DNA of 64,000 nt from Rebecca billardiae RCC1528 (taxonomy: Eukaryota; Haptophyta): assembly GCA_965240325.2 (NCBI GenBank), contig OZ251222.1:310001-374000 (forward strand). Reading direction: 5' to 3'. The notes beneath the pieces are model-generated. The model was not told where the DNA came from. It did not search any database and saw only the letters and a program-made list of their open reading frames with translations. Shown piece after piece: positions 20,683-29,961 of the stretch. The first letter of the stretch is position 1. The number at the start of each line of letters is the position of its first letter. The position numbers and the translations under genes were made by a program.

Positions 20683-22624
20683 CGGAGGTGGCGGCGGTGG
20701 AGCGGCACTCGGGCTTGACCCCGCGCGCCTGGCAGCCGTCGAGCAGCAGCGCGAGCAGCACCACCACCACCAGCTGCAGCAGCAGCCGCCGCACCAGCAC
20801 CAGCCAGCGGGCTTCTCGCCGCCGTCGATGGGGCCACAGGCGCCGCAGTGGCAGCAGCTGCCGCCGGCCTTGCGACAACAGCTCGCGCACCTCGCCGCGA
20901 CGAACCCGGCGGCGTTGGCCATGCTGCGCTCGAACGGCTTGCTGCCGTTCGGACCGCCGCCCGGACCGCCGCCGCCCGGCGGCGGCGGCGGCGGCCCTGC
21001 GCTTCCGCCGATGGGGAACCCGGCTGCCCAGCTCGCGGGCGGCATGGGCCCGCTCCCTGGCGGCGTGGGCGGCATCGGCGGCGTCGGTGGCGTCGGCGGG
21101 TCGATGCCGCCGCCGCCAGAAGCGCTCGCGGCTGAGCACGCCAGGCTGCTCGCCGCCGCGCAGCTGAGCGCACAGCAGCAGCACCACATGCGCGCGCGCT
21201 CGGACACGCACCTGCTACAATCATACACGCCGTCTGCACTGGCGCTCGCGCACGCGGCGAAGGACATGGGGCTGCCGCTGGGGAGCATCGGCTCGGGCGG
21301 CGTGGGCGAGCACGGGCCACTGGGCGCCGCGATGGCCGCGGGCGACGCCGCAGGCCGGCCAGGCTCGGCCACGCAGCGCCGCATGCGCGTTGGGCTCAGC
21401 TACAAGTGCGGCAAGTGCGGCATGCCCAAGCGCGGCCACGTGTGCCCGGGCGCGCCCGCGCCGGGCGCGGAGGGGAGCGGCGGGCCGGACGGCGCGCCGT
21501 CGAATCTCCCTTCGATCGAGCTGAGCGTGTCGCACGCGCCGGCGGAGGGCGCCGCCAGTGGCGCCTCGCAGCAGCAGCAGCAGCAGCAGGCTGCCCTGGC
21601 GGTTCCGTGCTCCTCAGCCGCCGTGCTCTCCGCCAGTAAGCCGTCGGGTGGCGCGGCGGTGGCCTCAGGCTCGCAGCTGGCGGGGACGTCCGCGCAGCAG
21701 CCGGCGGCGCCGATGCAGCCGGCGCAGGGCACACCGCAGGGCGCGCAGGCGACGCAGCAGCAGCAGCAGCGCATACTGCAGCAGAACGAGGCGTTCCTGC
21801 GGCAGCAGATGCTCGAGCACAACCTCCAGCAGCAGCTCTCCGCACACTTTGCGCAGCTCGGCGCCGGGGGCGTGCTAGGGAACGGCGTGAGCGGCATCTA
21901 CCCTCAGGGCGGCGGAGGGGACGGGCCGCCAGCATGGCTGACACAGGCGGCGGGCTTGCAAGCCGCCGTGGCGGCTGGCAGCGGTGGCGGCCGCGCCACG
22001 CAGCGCGCAGATGACGCGCCGCCCGCGAACGGCACCGTGGGCACAGGCGCCGACTCCGCCACACCGGCACCCTCGGGCGGAGCTCACCACGCCAAGCCGC
22101 ACCAGGTAGGGGCCTCGTCACGCGCGGCGCGCCGGCACGCGCCCCGCGCCGCTGCCGCGGCTCGAGCGCGCGCGCGCTCACTCGGCTCGCTCCTCGCCCC
22201 GCGCGCCCTGGCAGGGCAAGGCCAAGAGCCACCACGCCAAGCCCAAGTCGGGCGCGGCCAACCACTCGGCGCCCAAGTCGAACGGCACCGCGACGGCCGA
22301 CGGCGAGAGGGACGCCCCGGCGCCCAGCTCGGGGCTCAGCCTGCCGCCAAACCCCTTCGGTGCGGCGCCGTGGGACAGCACAGGAGAGGATGCGGCGCAG
22401 CTCAATGATGGTGCGCAGGCCGGCTCGCGCGCGCGCGCGCGTGCGCTCGCGCGCCATCCGTCCGCGCGTGCCGCGTGCTCACGCCATCCCACTCCACTCG
22501 CGCCACGTCGCGCGTGACCGCCGCCGCGACCGCCGTCGCAGTCGTGCGCGCGCTCGAGCTCTCCGACATGGACGCCATGATGATGAATGGCTTCGACCTG
22601 GGCGCGAGCGAGCTCGGCTTGTGA
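20126..22624 (+). CDS. RRM-like / zinc-knuckle, Gly- and Gln-rich regulatory protein
   Basis: Three exons (20126-22105, 22215-22410, 22542-22624) give about 752 residues. Residues about 5-75 (LLVLGLPPDARLGGVEALLF... ARHVVRVDMRDGFAMVDLGDPEDV... GRTIIIIEPSD) have the beta-alpha-beta pattern of an RRM, with degenerate RNP motifs. A polyglycine run encoded by GGC follows (20629-20702), then Gln/His- and Pro/Gly-rich sequence. Around residue 426, YKCGKCGMPKRGHVC is a CxxC...H-C zinc knuckle of a kind seen in nuclear regulators of protists and fungi. The last exon encodes an acidic, Met/Leu-rich tail (ALELSDMDAMMMNGFDLG) that resembles an activation domain. A role in transcription or mRNA regulation is inferred; the exact family is unknown. 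The last two joins rest on splice signals and frame. Confidence 0.65.
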
Positions 22625-23150
22625 GCGCGTCAGGGCGACTGCGCTTGCGTCGATGAGCGCACCATGCACGGCCAACCCGTGGTGCCTCCACGGCCACGCG
22701 TGGCGTGGGGGGTGCCGGGGTGACGGGCTCAGCAGCCCGGCCGGCGCATTCACTCGTTAGCCACATCCGACGTCGTTTCATCGAGGACTGTACCCCTTTG
22801 TTCACTACTACGCCTTGTCCGTCGGATCACTCGGTACAGCCCGGCCTGGCCTGATGCTTGCCATGAGCCGGCGCCGGCGCCGATGGCCGGATGGCATCCG
22901 GGCATCGCGCTTGCACGGCCACTCGACTCATCATCCGTCATCGAGCGCCAATGTGAATCGGGCTGCGACTTGTTCACTTGATGACATTGATTGAAACAAC
23001 ACTACTACTGACAGCAATCTCACCAGCGCATTCATTCACATATTTGATATTATTCGTCTAAGCCGTCGTAACACTGCTGGTTAGTTTTAGAATATAGTTT
23101 TAATATATATATATATGTATAATAAATTTATATATAAATATATATATATA
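22625..23150. other. Intergenic AT-rich region left of a TIR element
   Basis: The right part (23040-23150) is strongly AT-rich with long TA alternations, ending in the TA at 23149-23150 used as insertion target. No gene was seen. Confidence 0.6.
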
Positions 23151-23936
23151 CAGGGGTCTCAACAATTAGCTGTATCTCTGTTTGTGCCACTGGACAGGCA
23201 TGTGAGCACTTGATTGCCTGGCTAGATGTGGTCTAGCACAGCCCACTCCCTGGCCATTCTGACGAGTGGGTGGCTGCTTGGCCAGCTCTCCATGCTGGGC
23301 TGTGGTGCCATCCAGAGTGCGCATGTGCAGCAGCCCAGGTGGGTGCAGCGAGGGGTGCGGCAGGCAGCAGTGGGTGGTCAGCTTGAAAATCCATGCAGGC
23401 CAGCCACCAGCAGCTAGGCTGCAGAGCTCTTGGCTGCACCAGCCCCACTCCAGCCCCCTCAAGTCGGGTGGCTGGCCACCCTCTGGGTGTGTCAGCTGGT
23501 GCTGCTGCTGGCCTCCCAGTGCAGGGGAGCTGACCCGACAGGTCCTTGCGCAGGTGGGGGTGCGGGATTGGGCACTGTGCCACAGCAGCTGCATCCCATG
23601 AGCTCCCCCCCAGGTGGCATGCAGCCCTCCCTAGGGGGTACCAGATCCACTGCCAAGCACAATTTAGGCCTGGTCTGTGTGGGCACACTGCCCGCGACCA
23701 GTGACGACAAGCCTGCGGCAGGATCTGGCCAGCTGCGACAGGCTGTACGCCTGCAGCCGTGTGACCTGCTGGTGTGCCCAACTCCAGCCCACGCGCGCTG
23801 GGGCTGACGCGCTGGGCCTGGGTCGAAACCGTCGTGCACGGGCCGTGGGCGGGCCGCCTGGATCAGCCCAGGGGGGCAGGGTGAGCAGTGGCGTGCAGCT
23901 CAGTCAGAATGTGACAATTAATTGTTGAGACCCCTG
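23151..23936. mobile_element. Non-autonomous DNA transposon with 18 bp TIRs and TA target duplication
   Basis: The element is 786 bp. Its left end CAGGGGTCTCAACAATTA (23151-23168) is the exact reverse complement of its right end (23919-23936). Both ends are flanked by TA (23149-23150 and 23937-23938), matching a TA target-site duplication, typical of the Tc1/mariner group. It has no transposase-like frame. Its base usage is unlike everything around it: CpG is rare and TpG/CpA are abundant (many CTGG, TGCAG and CCAGC words), whereas neighbours are crowded with CpG. This fits long-term cytosine methylation and deamination, or an origin in a CpG-poor genome. Short frames inside it (for example 23233-23781 minus) look like chance openings. 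Confidence 0.85.
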
Positions 23937-24230
23937 TATGAATCTAATGCCCACTAGCAGTCAGCAAGCAATACTAGCTCGCGTTACTAACACTTAACAG
24001 TATCATGATCGGCGGTCTCCGATCTAGTCGGCGGCGGCGTAGTCACTCGGCGTCATCAGCGGTCGCGGGTCGTCGTGCGCAGAGCCTGCGCAGTGGGCCC
24101 TCACTGGCAGCAGAGAGTGACAGACGTCACGACCATCGGCATCGGTCCATCGGCATCGCTCGACACGCATGCGGGATTGCGGCGACATCAGCGGCGTGGT
24201 GTCGTCAAAGTAGTTCGTCAGCATCACTCA
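23937..24230. other. Spacer between the TIR element and WDR55
   Basis: About 290 bp of ordinary intergenic sequence that includes the WDR55 3' UTR. Nothing else was recognised. Confidence 0.4.
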
Positions 24231-25370
24231 TCAAAGCCCAGCTGTGAAGCTCGCGTCGAGGCGCACGGCACGGCCAGGTTGCTGCTCGGGCACGCGCATC
24301 TCGGCCGCGGCGCTTCGCTTGCGCTTCTTCTTGCGCCGCTCCGCCTCCTCCTCGCTGTCGTCATCGCTGTCTGCGTCGTCGTCCGCGCCATCGCCGGCCT
24401 CGCGGCCGCGCTCGCCGAGGCTGCCAGCGGCCGAGAGCGCCCGGGCGCTCACATGCCCGCCCTCCTCGACGATCGTCTGCAGGTCCCAGAGGCGCAGCGT
24501 CATGTCGTGCCCGCAGCTCGCGAGGAGCTGCTTCGACGCGCTCAGCCGCACGCTCTCAATCGGCGCGCCGTCGTGGCTGCCGAGCACGTGCACGAGCCGC
24601 CACGGCTGCACCTGCACCATCCGGATATACCCGTCGGAGGCGCCGGTGCACAGCACGTCGTCGTTGAGCACGGCGAGGGTGTCGATCGAGCCGGGGTGGC
24701 CGGGGTGGCGGTCGGAGATGTCGCCAAAGTCGCCGTACGAGAAGACGTTCAGCACGCCGCCCTGCGAGCCGCACAGCACCTTCTTCCCGCCCTTCATCAG
24801 CCCGACACACAGCAGCTCGTCCTCGAGGTTGTCAGAGAGGGCGCCGAGCGCCTGCTTGCGCAGGTCGTACCAGCCGAAGGTGCCGTCGCCGCTCGTGACG
24901 AGGAGCGCGTCGTTCTTCTCCTGCGCGTAGCAGATGTCCGTGATGTAGTCCTCCTGCTCCTCGAAGGCCATCACCGGCTCGCGCGTGCGCGTGTCCCACA
25001 CGCGCACGCAGCCGTCGTCGTCGCCCGTGGCCACGCCCCTGCCGCGGACGAGGCTGAGGGCGTTGACGGCGGCGGCGTGGGCGTCGGCGCGCTTCCACGA
25101 GACGGCGCCGGTAGACACGTCGGTGACGCAGAGCGCGTGATCAGCGCCACACGTGTACAGCTCGTCGCCGCCTGGGGAGAAACGGAGCGCGCGACACGAG
25201 CCCTTGTGCGGCTTAGCGCGAAGCAGCCGGCGCATCCGCCCCTCGCCGGCGTAGCTGAAGGTGTGCACGGCGCCCGTGATGAGGCCTGCCGCGACGATTT
25301 CCTCGCTGGGATGCAGGTCGAGGCCAAAGAGCTGCGCCTTCAGCGCGACTTGGCGCGGACGGCTCGCCAT
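24231..25370 (-). CDS. WDR55: WD-repeat protein 55 (Jip5-type)
   Basis: A single-exon protein of 379 residues. Seven WD-type blades span about 10-300. They show the family-specific wording: HPSEEIVAAGLITGAVHTFSY, FSPGGDELYTCGADHALCV, VATGDDDGCVRVWDTR, EQEDYITDICYA, LVTSGDGTFGWYDLRK, LMKGGKKVLCGSQGGVLNVF, VLCTGASDGYIRMVQV and LASCGHDMTLRLWDL. The tail is acidic (DDDADSDDDSEEE), followed by a basic nuclear-localisation stretch (RRKKKRKR). WDR55/Jip5 is a nucleolar protein needed for rRNA processing and large-subunit biogenesis. The length is close to that of other members. It is head-to-head with the TBC gene, 139 bp apart. Confidence 0.92.
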   Translation of the reverse strand: MASRPRQVALKAQLFGLDLHPSEEIVAAGLITGAVHTFSYAGEGRMRRLLRAKPHKGSCRALRFSPGGDELYTCGADHALCVTDVSTGAVSWKRADAHAAAVNALSLVRGRGVATGDDDGCVRVWDTRTREPVMAFEEQEDYITDICYAQEKNDALLVTSGDGTFGWYDLRKQALGALSDNLEDELLCVGLMKGGKKVLCGSQGGVLNVFSYGDFGDISDRHPGHPGSIDTLAVLNDDVLCTGASDGYIRMVQVQPWRLVHVLGSHDGAPIESVRLSASKQLLASCGHDMTLRLWDLQTIVEEGGHVSARALSAAGSLGERGREAGDGADDDADSDDDSEEEAERRKKKRKRSAAAEMRVPEQQPGRAVRLDASFTAGL

Positions 25371-25509
25371 CGTGGCGCAAGGTCACGTCCACAACCAAGC
25401 GCAAGGGCCGTGCAAGCACGTGCTCCGGTGCCTCGCCCCGGATGCCCATCCGGGGCAAGATTCCGGTCGCTCGGGCGCCCTCGCCATCAGGGGGCTTCAT
25501 GATTTCAGC
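25371..25509. promoter_or_regulatory. 139 bp divergent spacer between WDR55 and TBC genes
   Basis: It separates opposing start codons and must drive both genes. The inverted pair GGGGCATCCGGGGC-like sequence near 25435-25456 (CCCCGGATG, CATCCGGGG) forms a short perfect palindrome that could be a protein-binding site. Confidence 0.45.
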
Positions 25510-27477
25510 ATGGCCGTCCACGCCGCCCGCGCGAGCGGCTGGATGCGCGGCAGCGGAGCGCTCGAGCTGAAGGGGCGCTCGCCGGCGCAGTTTGCGGAGT
25601 ACCTCGCGGAGCCCGTGCACCCCGCCGTCGCCGCCGACGTCCAGCAGATCGACACCGACCTCAATCGGCTCACCCTCGACACGGTCTCGCAGCCGTCGGT
25701 GCGCGCGCTGCTCGAGAGCGCGGGCGTCGATCGGGTGCGCGACGGCGTGCGCATGGTGCTCCGCGCGTACGTGCAGCGATACCGGCACCCGGGGTACGCG
25801 CAGGGCCTCCACCTCCCCGCGGCCGTGCTGCTGTGCTTCATGGACGCGGAGAGCGCCTTCTGGTGCACGTGCGCGCTCGTGGACCGCCTCTTCCCGCGCG
25901 ACTTCTTCGCGCGGCCGCCCGTCGCGATGCACGGGCTGCTGATCGACTCGGAGGTGCTGGCTCGGCTCGTGGCGGACGCGCTGCCCGCGCTGGCGAGCAG
26001 CCTGGGCCGCGAGCACCTCGGCGCGCTCATGCAGATGCTCGCGCCCAAGCTGCTCGTGCCGCTGTTTGTGGACGAGCTGCCGCTGCCGTCGCTGCTGGCG
26101 GTCTGGGACGCCGTCTGGTCGGCGCACGGCTCGGTCGCGGCGCTGTGGGCGACGGTGGGGCTGCTGCACGTGCACTCGCACGCACTCGTCACGCGCGTCG
26201 CGCACGTGCGCGCGGAGGACGCGAGCAGCGCCGCGTACACCACGCTGCTCGCGCTGCTGAGCGGCGACGGCTCCGAGCGCGCGGCTGGGCAGCAGGCGGC
26301 CGCGCTCCGGAGCGCGCTCGACAGCGCCTCGCAGTGGGTGCCCGCGCAGCGCGTGGGCGCCGAGCGCGCGCGCGCGCGCGCCGAGGCGTGCGCGCGATGG
26401 AGCGCGCCGGCCGCGGCCGCGCAGCTCAGCGCGAGCGTCGCCGGCATGCGGCTGGAGAGCGCTGAGCTCTCCGCTCTGCACGGCGCGCTGCTCGGCGCCC
26501 TCGGCGCGCGTGGCGGGTGCACGGGCGACGCGGCGGCGGCGCTGCTGCCGTGGCTGTCGAGCTGGGCGCCGCTCGGCGCGTCGGCGCAGCTGTGCGAGCG
26601 CGCGCGCGCGGTGCTCGGCGGCCCCGCGCCGCTCGACATCCGCATCGCCCTCTTCCTCGCCTCCGTCGCGCTGCGCGGCTCACTGCCGGAGCGCGTGGAC
26701 CTACTGCTCGCGCTCTTCGACGCCGAGCGGACGGGCTTCGTGGCGGCCGAGCGCGTGCACGAGCTCGGCGCGTGCTTCGCCGAGGCGCAGGCGGCGAGGC
26801 TGCGCAGCGCGTCCGCGCACGCCGAGGCGCGCCCCTCCGCGCGCGTCTGGCGCCACGCGTACGACCCGTCCATCGCCGCAGCCGGCCAGGCGCGCATGAT
26901 CACCCAGCGGCTGCTCGCGGCGGACTCGACCGGCCGGCGCAGGCTGGGCTTCGTCACGCTCGTGCGCGCGGCTGAGGCGGACGAGGGCGTGCGCGAGCTG
27001 CTCGGTGCGCCGAGCGCGCCCTCCGCGCCGCCCGCCGACCTCGCGCCCCTCCTCGAGCAGCTGCGCGCATTCGGGCGCGCGGCCGCCATCGTCGCCCAAC
27101 CGCCGCCGCCGCCGCCGCCGTGTGCGCCGCCGCAAGCGTGCCCGCCCTTCTGTCCTCCGCCGGTGGCTCCACCGGCGTCGAGTCCCGCGGTGGGCTGCGG
27201 GCGGTACCCGTCGCTTGATGAGACGCGCGGCGGCGGCGCACAGCGGCGTTGCGACCCATCCGCAGGCAGCACACGCACCTCGTGCGCAGCAGCAGCCTCG
27301 GCGCCGCAGCACACGGCCGCCTGGCCACCGCCGCCGCCGCCAGGCGACTGGCAGCACACGGCGCTCGCTGGGGCGGCACTGGCACGCGCACACGCTGTGC
27401 AGTCGATTGCTGACGACTTGTCGCGGCAGCCTGCTCAGGCAGGACTGCCGACGGCCGCGCAGTGCACCGTACAGTAG
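25510..27477 (+). CDS. TBC-domain Rab GTPase-activating protein with EF-hand-like segment
   Basis: A single-exon protein of 655 residues from the ATG at 25510. The TBC domain covers about 35-245. The catalytic arginine-finger motif is IDTDLNR (47-53, Arg53) and the glutamine-finger motif is YAQGL (96-100, Gln98), so both dual-finger residues are present. LLVPLFVDELPLPSLLAVWDAVW is the conserved later helix pair. At about 397-422, LLLALFDAERTGFVAAERVHEL has the spacing of an EF-hand loop, the same order (TBC then EF-hand) as TBC1D8/TBC1D9-type GAPs. The last 120 residues are Pro/Ala-rich. It would promote GTP hydrolysis by a Rab in vesicle traffic; the Rab is unknown. Confidence 0.83.
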   Translation: MAVHAARASGWMRGSGALELKGRSPAQFAEYLAEPVHPAVAADVQQIDTDLNRLTLDTVSQPSVRALLESAGVDRVRDGVRMVLRAYVQRYRHPGYAQGLHLPAAVLLCFMDAESAFWCTCALVDRLFPRDFFARPPVAMHGLLIDSEVLARLVADALPALASSLGREHLGALMQMLAPKLLVPLFVDELPLPSLLAVWDAVWSAHGSVAALWATVGLLHVHSHALVTRVAHVRAEDASSAAYTTLLALLSGDGSERAAGQQAAALRSALDSASQWVPAQRVGAERARARAEACARWSAPAAAAQLSASVAGMRLESAELSALHGALLGALGARGGCTGDAAAALLPWLSSWAPLGASAQLCERARAVLGGPAPLDIRIALFLASVALRGSLPERVDLLLALFDAERTGFVAAERVHELGACFAEAQAARLRSASAHAEARPSARVWRHAYDPSIAAAGQARMITQRLLAADSTGRRRLGFVTLVRAAEADEGVRELLGAPSAPSAPPADLAPLLEQLRAFGRAAAIVAQPPPPPPPCAPPQACPPFCPPPVAPPASSPAVGCGRYPSLDETRGGGAQRRCDPSAGSTRTSCAAAASAPQHTAAWPPPPPPGDWQHTALAGAALARAHAVQSIADDLSRQPAQAGLPTAAQCTVQ

Positions 27478-28539
27478 GCCGAGAGTACGGTCCGCGCGAC
27501 ATAGGCCGCGCCAGGCGGGCCGCCAGCGGCCCGCATGCTGCTGCAGCCATGATGATTCATCATGACTGAGACTGCTCGTCAATATATATTAATATATATT
27601 AATATATATATTAATATATATATATAGATCGATTATAACAGTATGGCTTCCCCGCGGCGACCCCCCGCCTGTGATCTGGCTGCCGCCGTGCCGCCGTCGC
27701 TGGCGTAGAGCCGCGCGCGCGCGGCGCTGGCGCGCCAGACGGCGTCCGGTTGGGCAGCGCAGGCACCCTTAGCAGCGGCCAGGGCGATGACTTCCTCAAC
27801 GGCCAGGGCGACGATTTCCTCAACGGCAAGGGCGACTACTTCCGCCGAACTCGGCAAGTCCAAGGCCGCGCACACCGGCCAGGGCGACCCCATCCACTAA
27901 CTGCACCACGGCATCAACTCGAACACGGCCTCGGACCGTCGACGCACACGTGCAACTACATGATGACCAAGGCCGGCGACGACTGCAAATAGGCTACAGC
28001 GGCATCCCTGGGCACCTACTGCCTCCGTGTGATCAGCATCGGCGACGACTACCTCACCCGCGGCCAACGCGCTCACATCCCCCGTCTCCAATCAGTACGT
28101 ACGAGGGATTGCAACAGTGGTCGAGAGGCGCACCGAGTGGAGTACCCGCACGACCACTCACTGCGGCTCGATCCGCCTGACACTGGCCGTGCACGTGCAG
28201 GCGTGCACTCAGCCACGGCTGGCCGAGCACGCAGCACGCAAGCGGCGACAAGGAGAGGTGTGGGCATGCCACCAAGGTGTCGAGACGTCTTCGGCACACT
28301 GACGCACCTCCCACGAGACCATCTACGCCACCCCGCCCTCGCAGCCAGGACACCCGTCGCGTGCATGTACACGCTCGAGGTATGCATTCTGTCCGGAAGC
28401 GTTCACGTACAGGGTCAAGTTGGCGGCAGTCCGAGCTTGGTCCGAGCCAATTATTCTGAGTCCATGAGTGGCCAAACGTTACGGCACGCCGCTCAACTTT
28501 TACCAGGTAGCCGTAGTACAGGACCTGTGCTCGTTCATC
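27478..28539. other. Intergenic region with AT block and 24 bp tandem repeat
   Basis: About 1 kb. An ATATATTA block sits at about 27580-27627. A 24 bp minisatellite is at 27777-27845. The rest has no continuous coding pattern, although scattered pieces (GDDF, KAGDDC, GDDYLT readings on the plus strand) recur and might be remnants of a repeat-bearing gene. The right end contains the promoter of the cysteine-rich gene. Confidence 0.5.
27777..27845 (+). repeat. 24 bp tandem repeat, 2.9 copies
   Basis: Units 27777-27800, 27801-27824 and 27825-27845 (incomplete) share GGC-AGGGCGA-GA-TTCCTCAAC with a few changes. Read on the plus strand this is GQGDDFLN, GQGDDFLN, GKGDYF. Being a multiple of three, it could be a coding remnant. 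Confidence 0.8.
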
Positions 28540-29487
28540 ATGGTGTACACGTGGGGACCAGCGCCGACACGGCGTGCGGCCGGGGTGCTGTTCGCCGTGG
28601 TGGCGCTCGTCGCGCTGGCCGCGCTCTCTGCACCCGGCCAGCGCGCCGCCGCCCGCCACCCCGAGAACTCCGCTGGCAACACGTGCGAGGAGGATGCCTG
28701 CGGGGCGACCAAGCCAAGCCCGGCCGATCGGCGCTCGTGCGCGTGGGACACCGTACCAGACGGTGCCCACAAGCCGGTTGGATGCAGCTTTTGCAATCTT
28801 GGCAAGTGCGTGAACAAGCTCCCCGGAGGCGCGTCGTACGAGCCTTACAGTCCCGAGGTCTGCCGCTCCGGCAGTGGAAGCGGTGGGATTTGCGATGGCG
28901 ACTGCGAGGGTGAAGGGTGTGGCGCGGCGCATGACCCGCCGTCCGACACGAGCGTGTGCGCGTGGGCCACCGAGCCAAGCGGTGCGTACAAGCCGGCGGG
29001 CTGCGCCTACTGCGCAGGTGGCAGGTGCGTCAACAAGCTGCCCGACGGGGCGCCGTCGGACGACAAGAACAATTGCCAGAGTGCCCAGGTCCTCGACGGG
29101 AAGTGCTCCGCCTGCGAGCGCGACGGGTGCGGTGCCGCCCACAAGCCGCCTGACGACACGAGCGTTTGCGCGTGGGACACCGAGCCAAACGGGGCCAACA
29201 AGCCGGCGGGATGCGCCTACTGCAACGGCGGCGTGTGCGTCAACAAGCTGCCGAACGGCACCCCCCTTCCGGGAGGGCAACCGGCCGGCACGTGCAACGA
29301 GTGCCAGAGCGACTACGGCATCTACGGCACGTGCCAACCCTATGGCTGCTACTCAGGGACGGATTGCACGTCGTGCACAGCGCCAAGGTTCGAGTGCAAG
29401 TGCAGCGTCTTTGTCACAGGCCAGGCTAGGCCCGCGTATGGCTTGGCCCACCTGCACGCTGATATGAATGCGTGCGAATCGCAGTGA
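28540..29487 (+). CDS. Secreted or membrane-anchored cysteine-rich three-repeat protein
   Basis: A 315-residue protein from the ATG at 28540. The frame opens upstream, but this ATG puts the hydrophobic segment in place. Residues 13-31 (AAGVLFAVVALVALAALSA) form a signal peptide or anchor. Three repeats of about 49 residues follow (about 49-97, 122-170 and 192-241). Each has the pattern C-x-x-D/G-x-CGA-x-x-x-P-x-x-D-x-x-x-CAW-x-x-x-P-x-GA-x-KP-x-GC-x-x-C-x-x-G-x-CVNKLP-x-G. Repeats 2 and 3 are nearly identical, implying a recent duplication. The last 70 residues are also Cys-rich but different (TCNECQSDYGIYGTC, GTDCTSC). The family is not recognised. Even cysteine numbers per repeat suggest disulfide-bonded extracellular modules, possibly cell-surface or scale-associated. 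Confidence 0.72.
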   Translation: MVYTWGPAPTRRAAGVLFAVVALVALAALSAPGQRAAARHPENSAGNTCEEDACGATKPSPADRRSCAWDTVPDGAHKPVGCSFCNLGKCVNKLPGGASYEPYSPEVCRSGSGSGGICDGDCEGEGCGAAHDPPSDTSVCAWATEPSGAYKPAGCAYCAGGRCVNKLPDGAPSDDKNNCQSAQVLDGKCSACERDGCGAAHKPPDDTSVCAWDTEPNGANKPAGCAYCNGGVCVNKLPNGTPLPGGQPAGTCNECQSDYGIYGTCQPYGCYSGTDCTSCTAPRFECKCSVFVTGQARPAYGLAHLHADMNACESQ

Positions 29488-29961
29488 CTCCAGTCCGAGG
29501 ACGCCGCCCCCGCCGCCCCGCCGCCGGGCCCGGCAACGCGAACTACCCCGGCCCGGGCAACTCACAAGGTACACAACTGCCTACTAACAGTGGCACTACT
29601 AGTAGTGTGGCGGCCGTACTAGTGCCCGTTCATCAGGCGGCTCATCAGCAGCATTCTAGTCGGTAACGACTACTGGCACACGACACGTGTACAGTCTGCT
29701 CCGTCATCGTCAGTGAGACGTCAGCTCGCGGCGCCGCCTCGGGCTCGGCCTCGCGTGTCCGACGCGCATGAGTTGCTCATGCCGGGGGTGTCCTCGCAAT
29801 CTTGACAGAGTCGCCCGTGCCGCACGGCCAGCTCGGACTGATGTGATGCGGCATAGTCTGTCTGGGAGACTGGGACTTGACGGCTCCATCATCGGCCCGA
29901 CTGCAGCCGCGCAGCGGTGGATGCGCACTTTGCGCGGACGTAACAGCAGTCACTGCCGGTC
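29488..29961. other. Spacer between convergent Cys-rich and TM9SF genes
   Basis: About 470 bp of mixed composition with no gene or repeat recognised. It contains both 3' UTRs. Confidence 0.45.

Noticed and set aside
23166-23927. Open frames inside the TIR element as a transposase
   Set aside because: They lack any DDE pattern and exist because the CpG-poor sequence has few stops by chance.
25497-27359. A 620-codon minus-strand frame rich in Ser/Ala
   Set aside because: Antisense to the TBC gene, whose catalytic motifs are intact on the plus strand.
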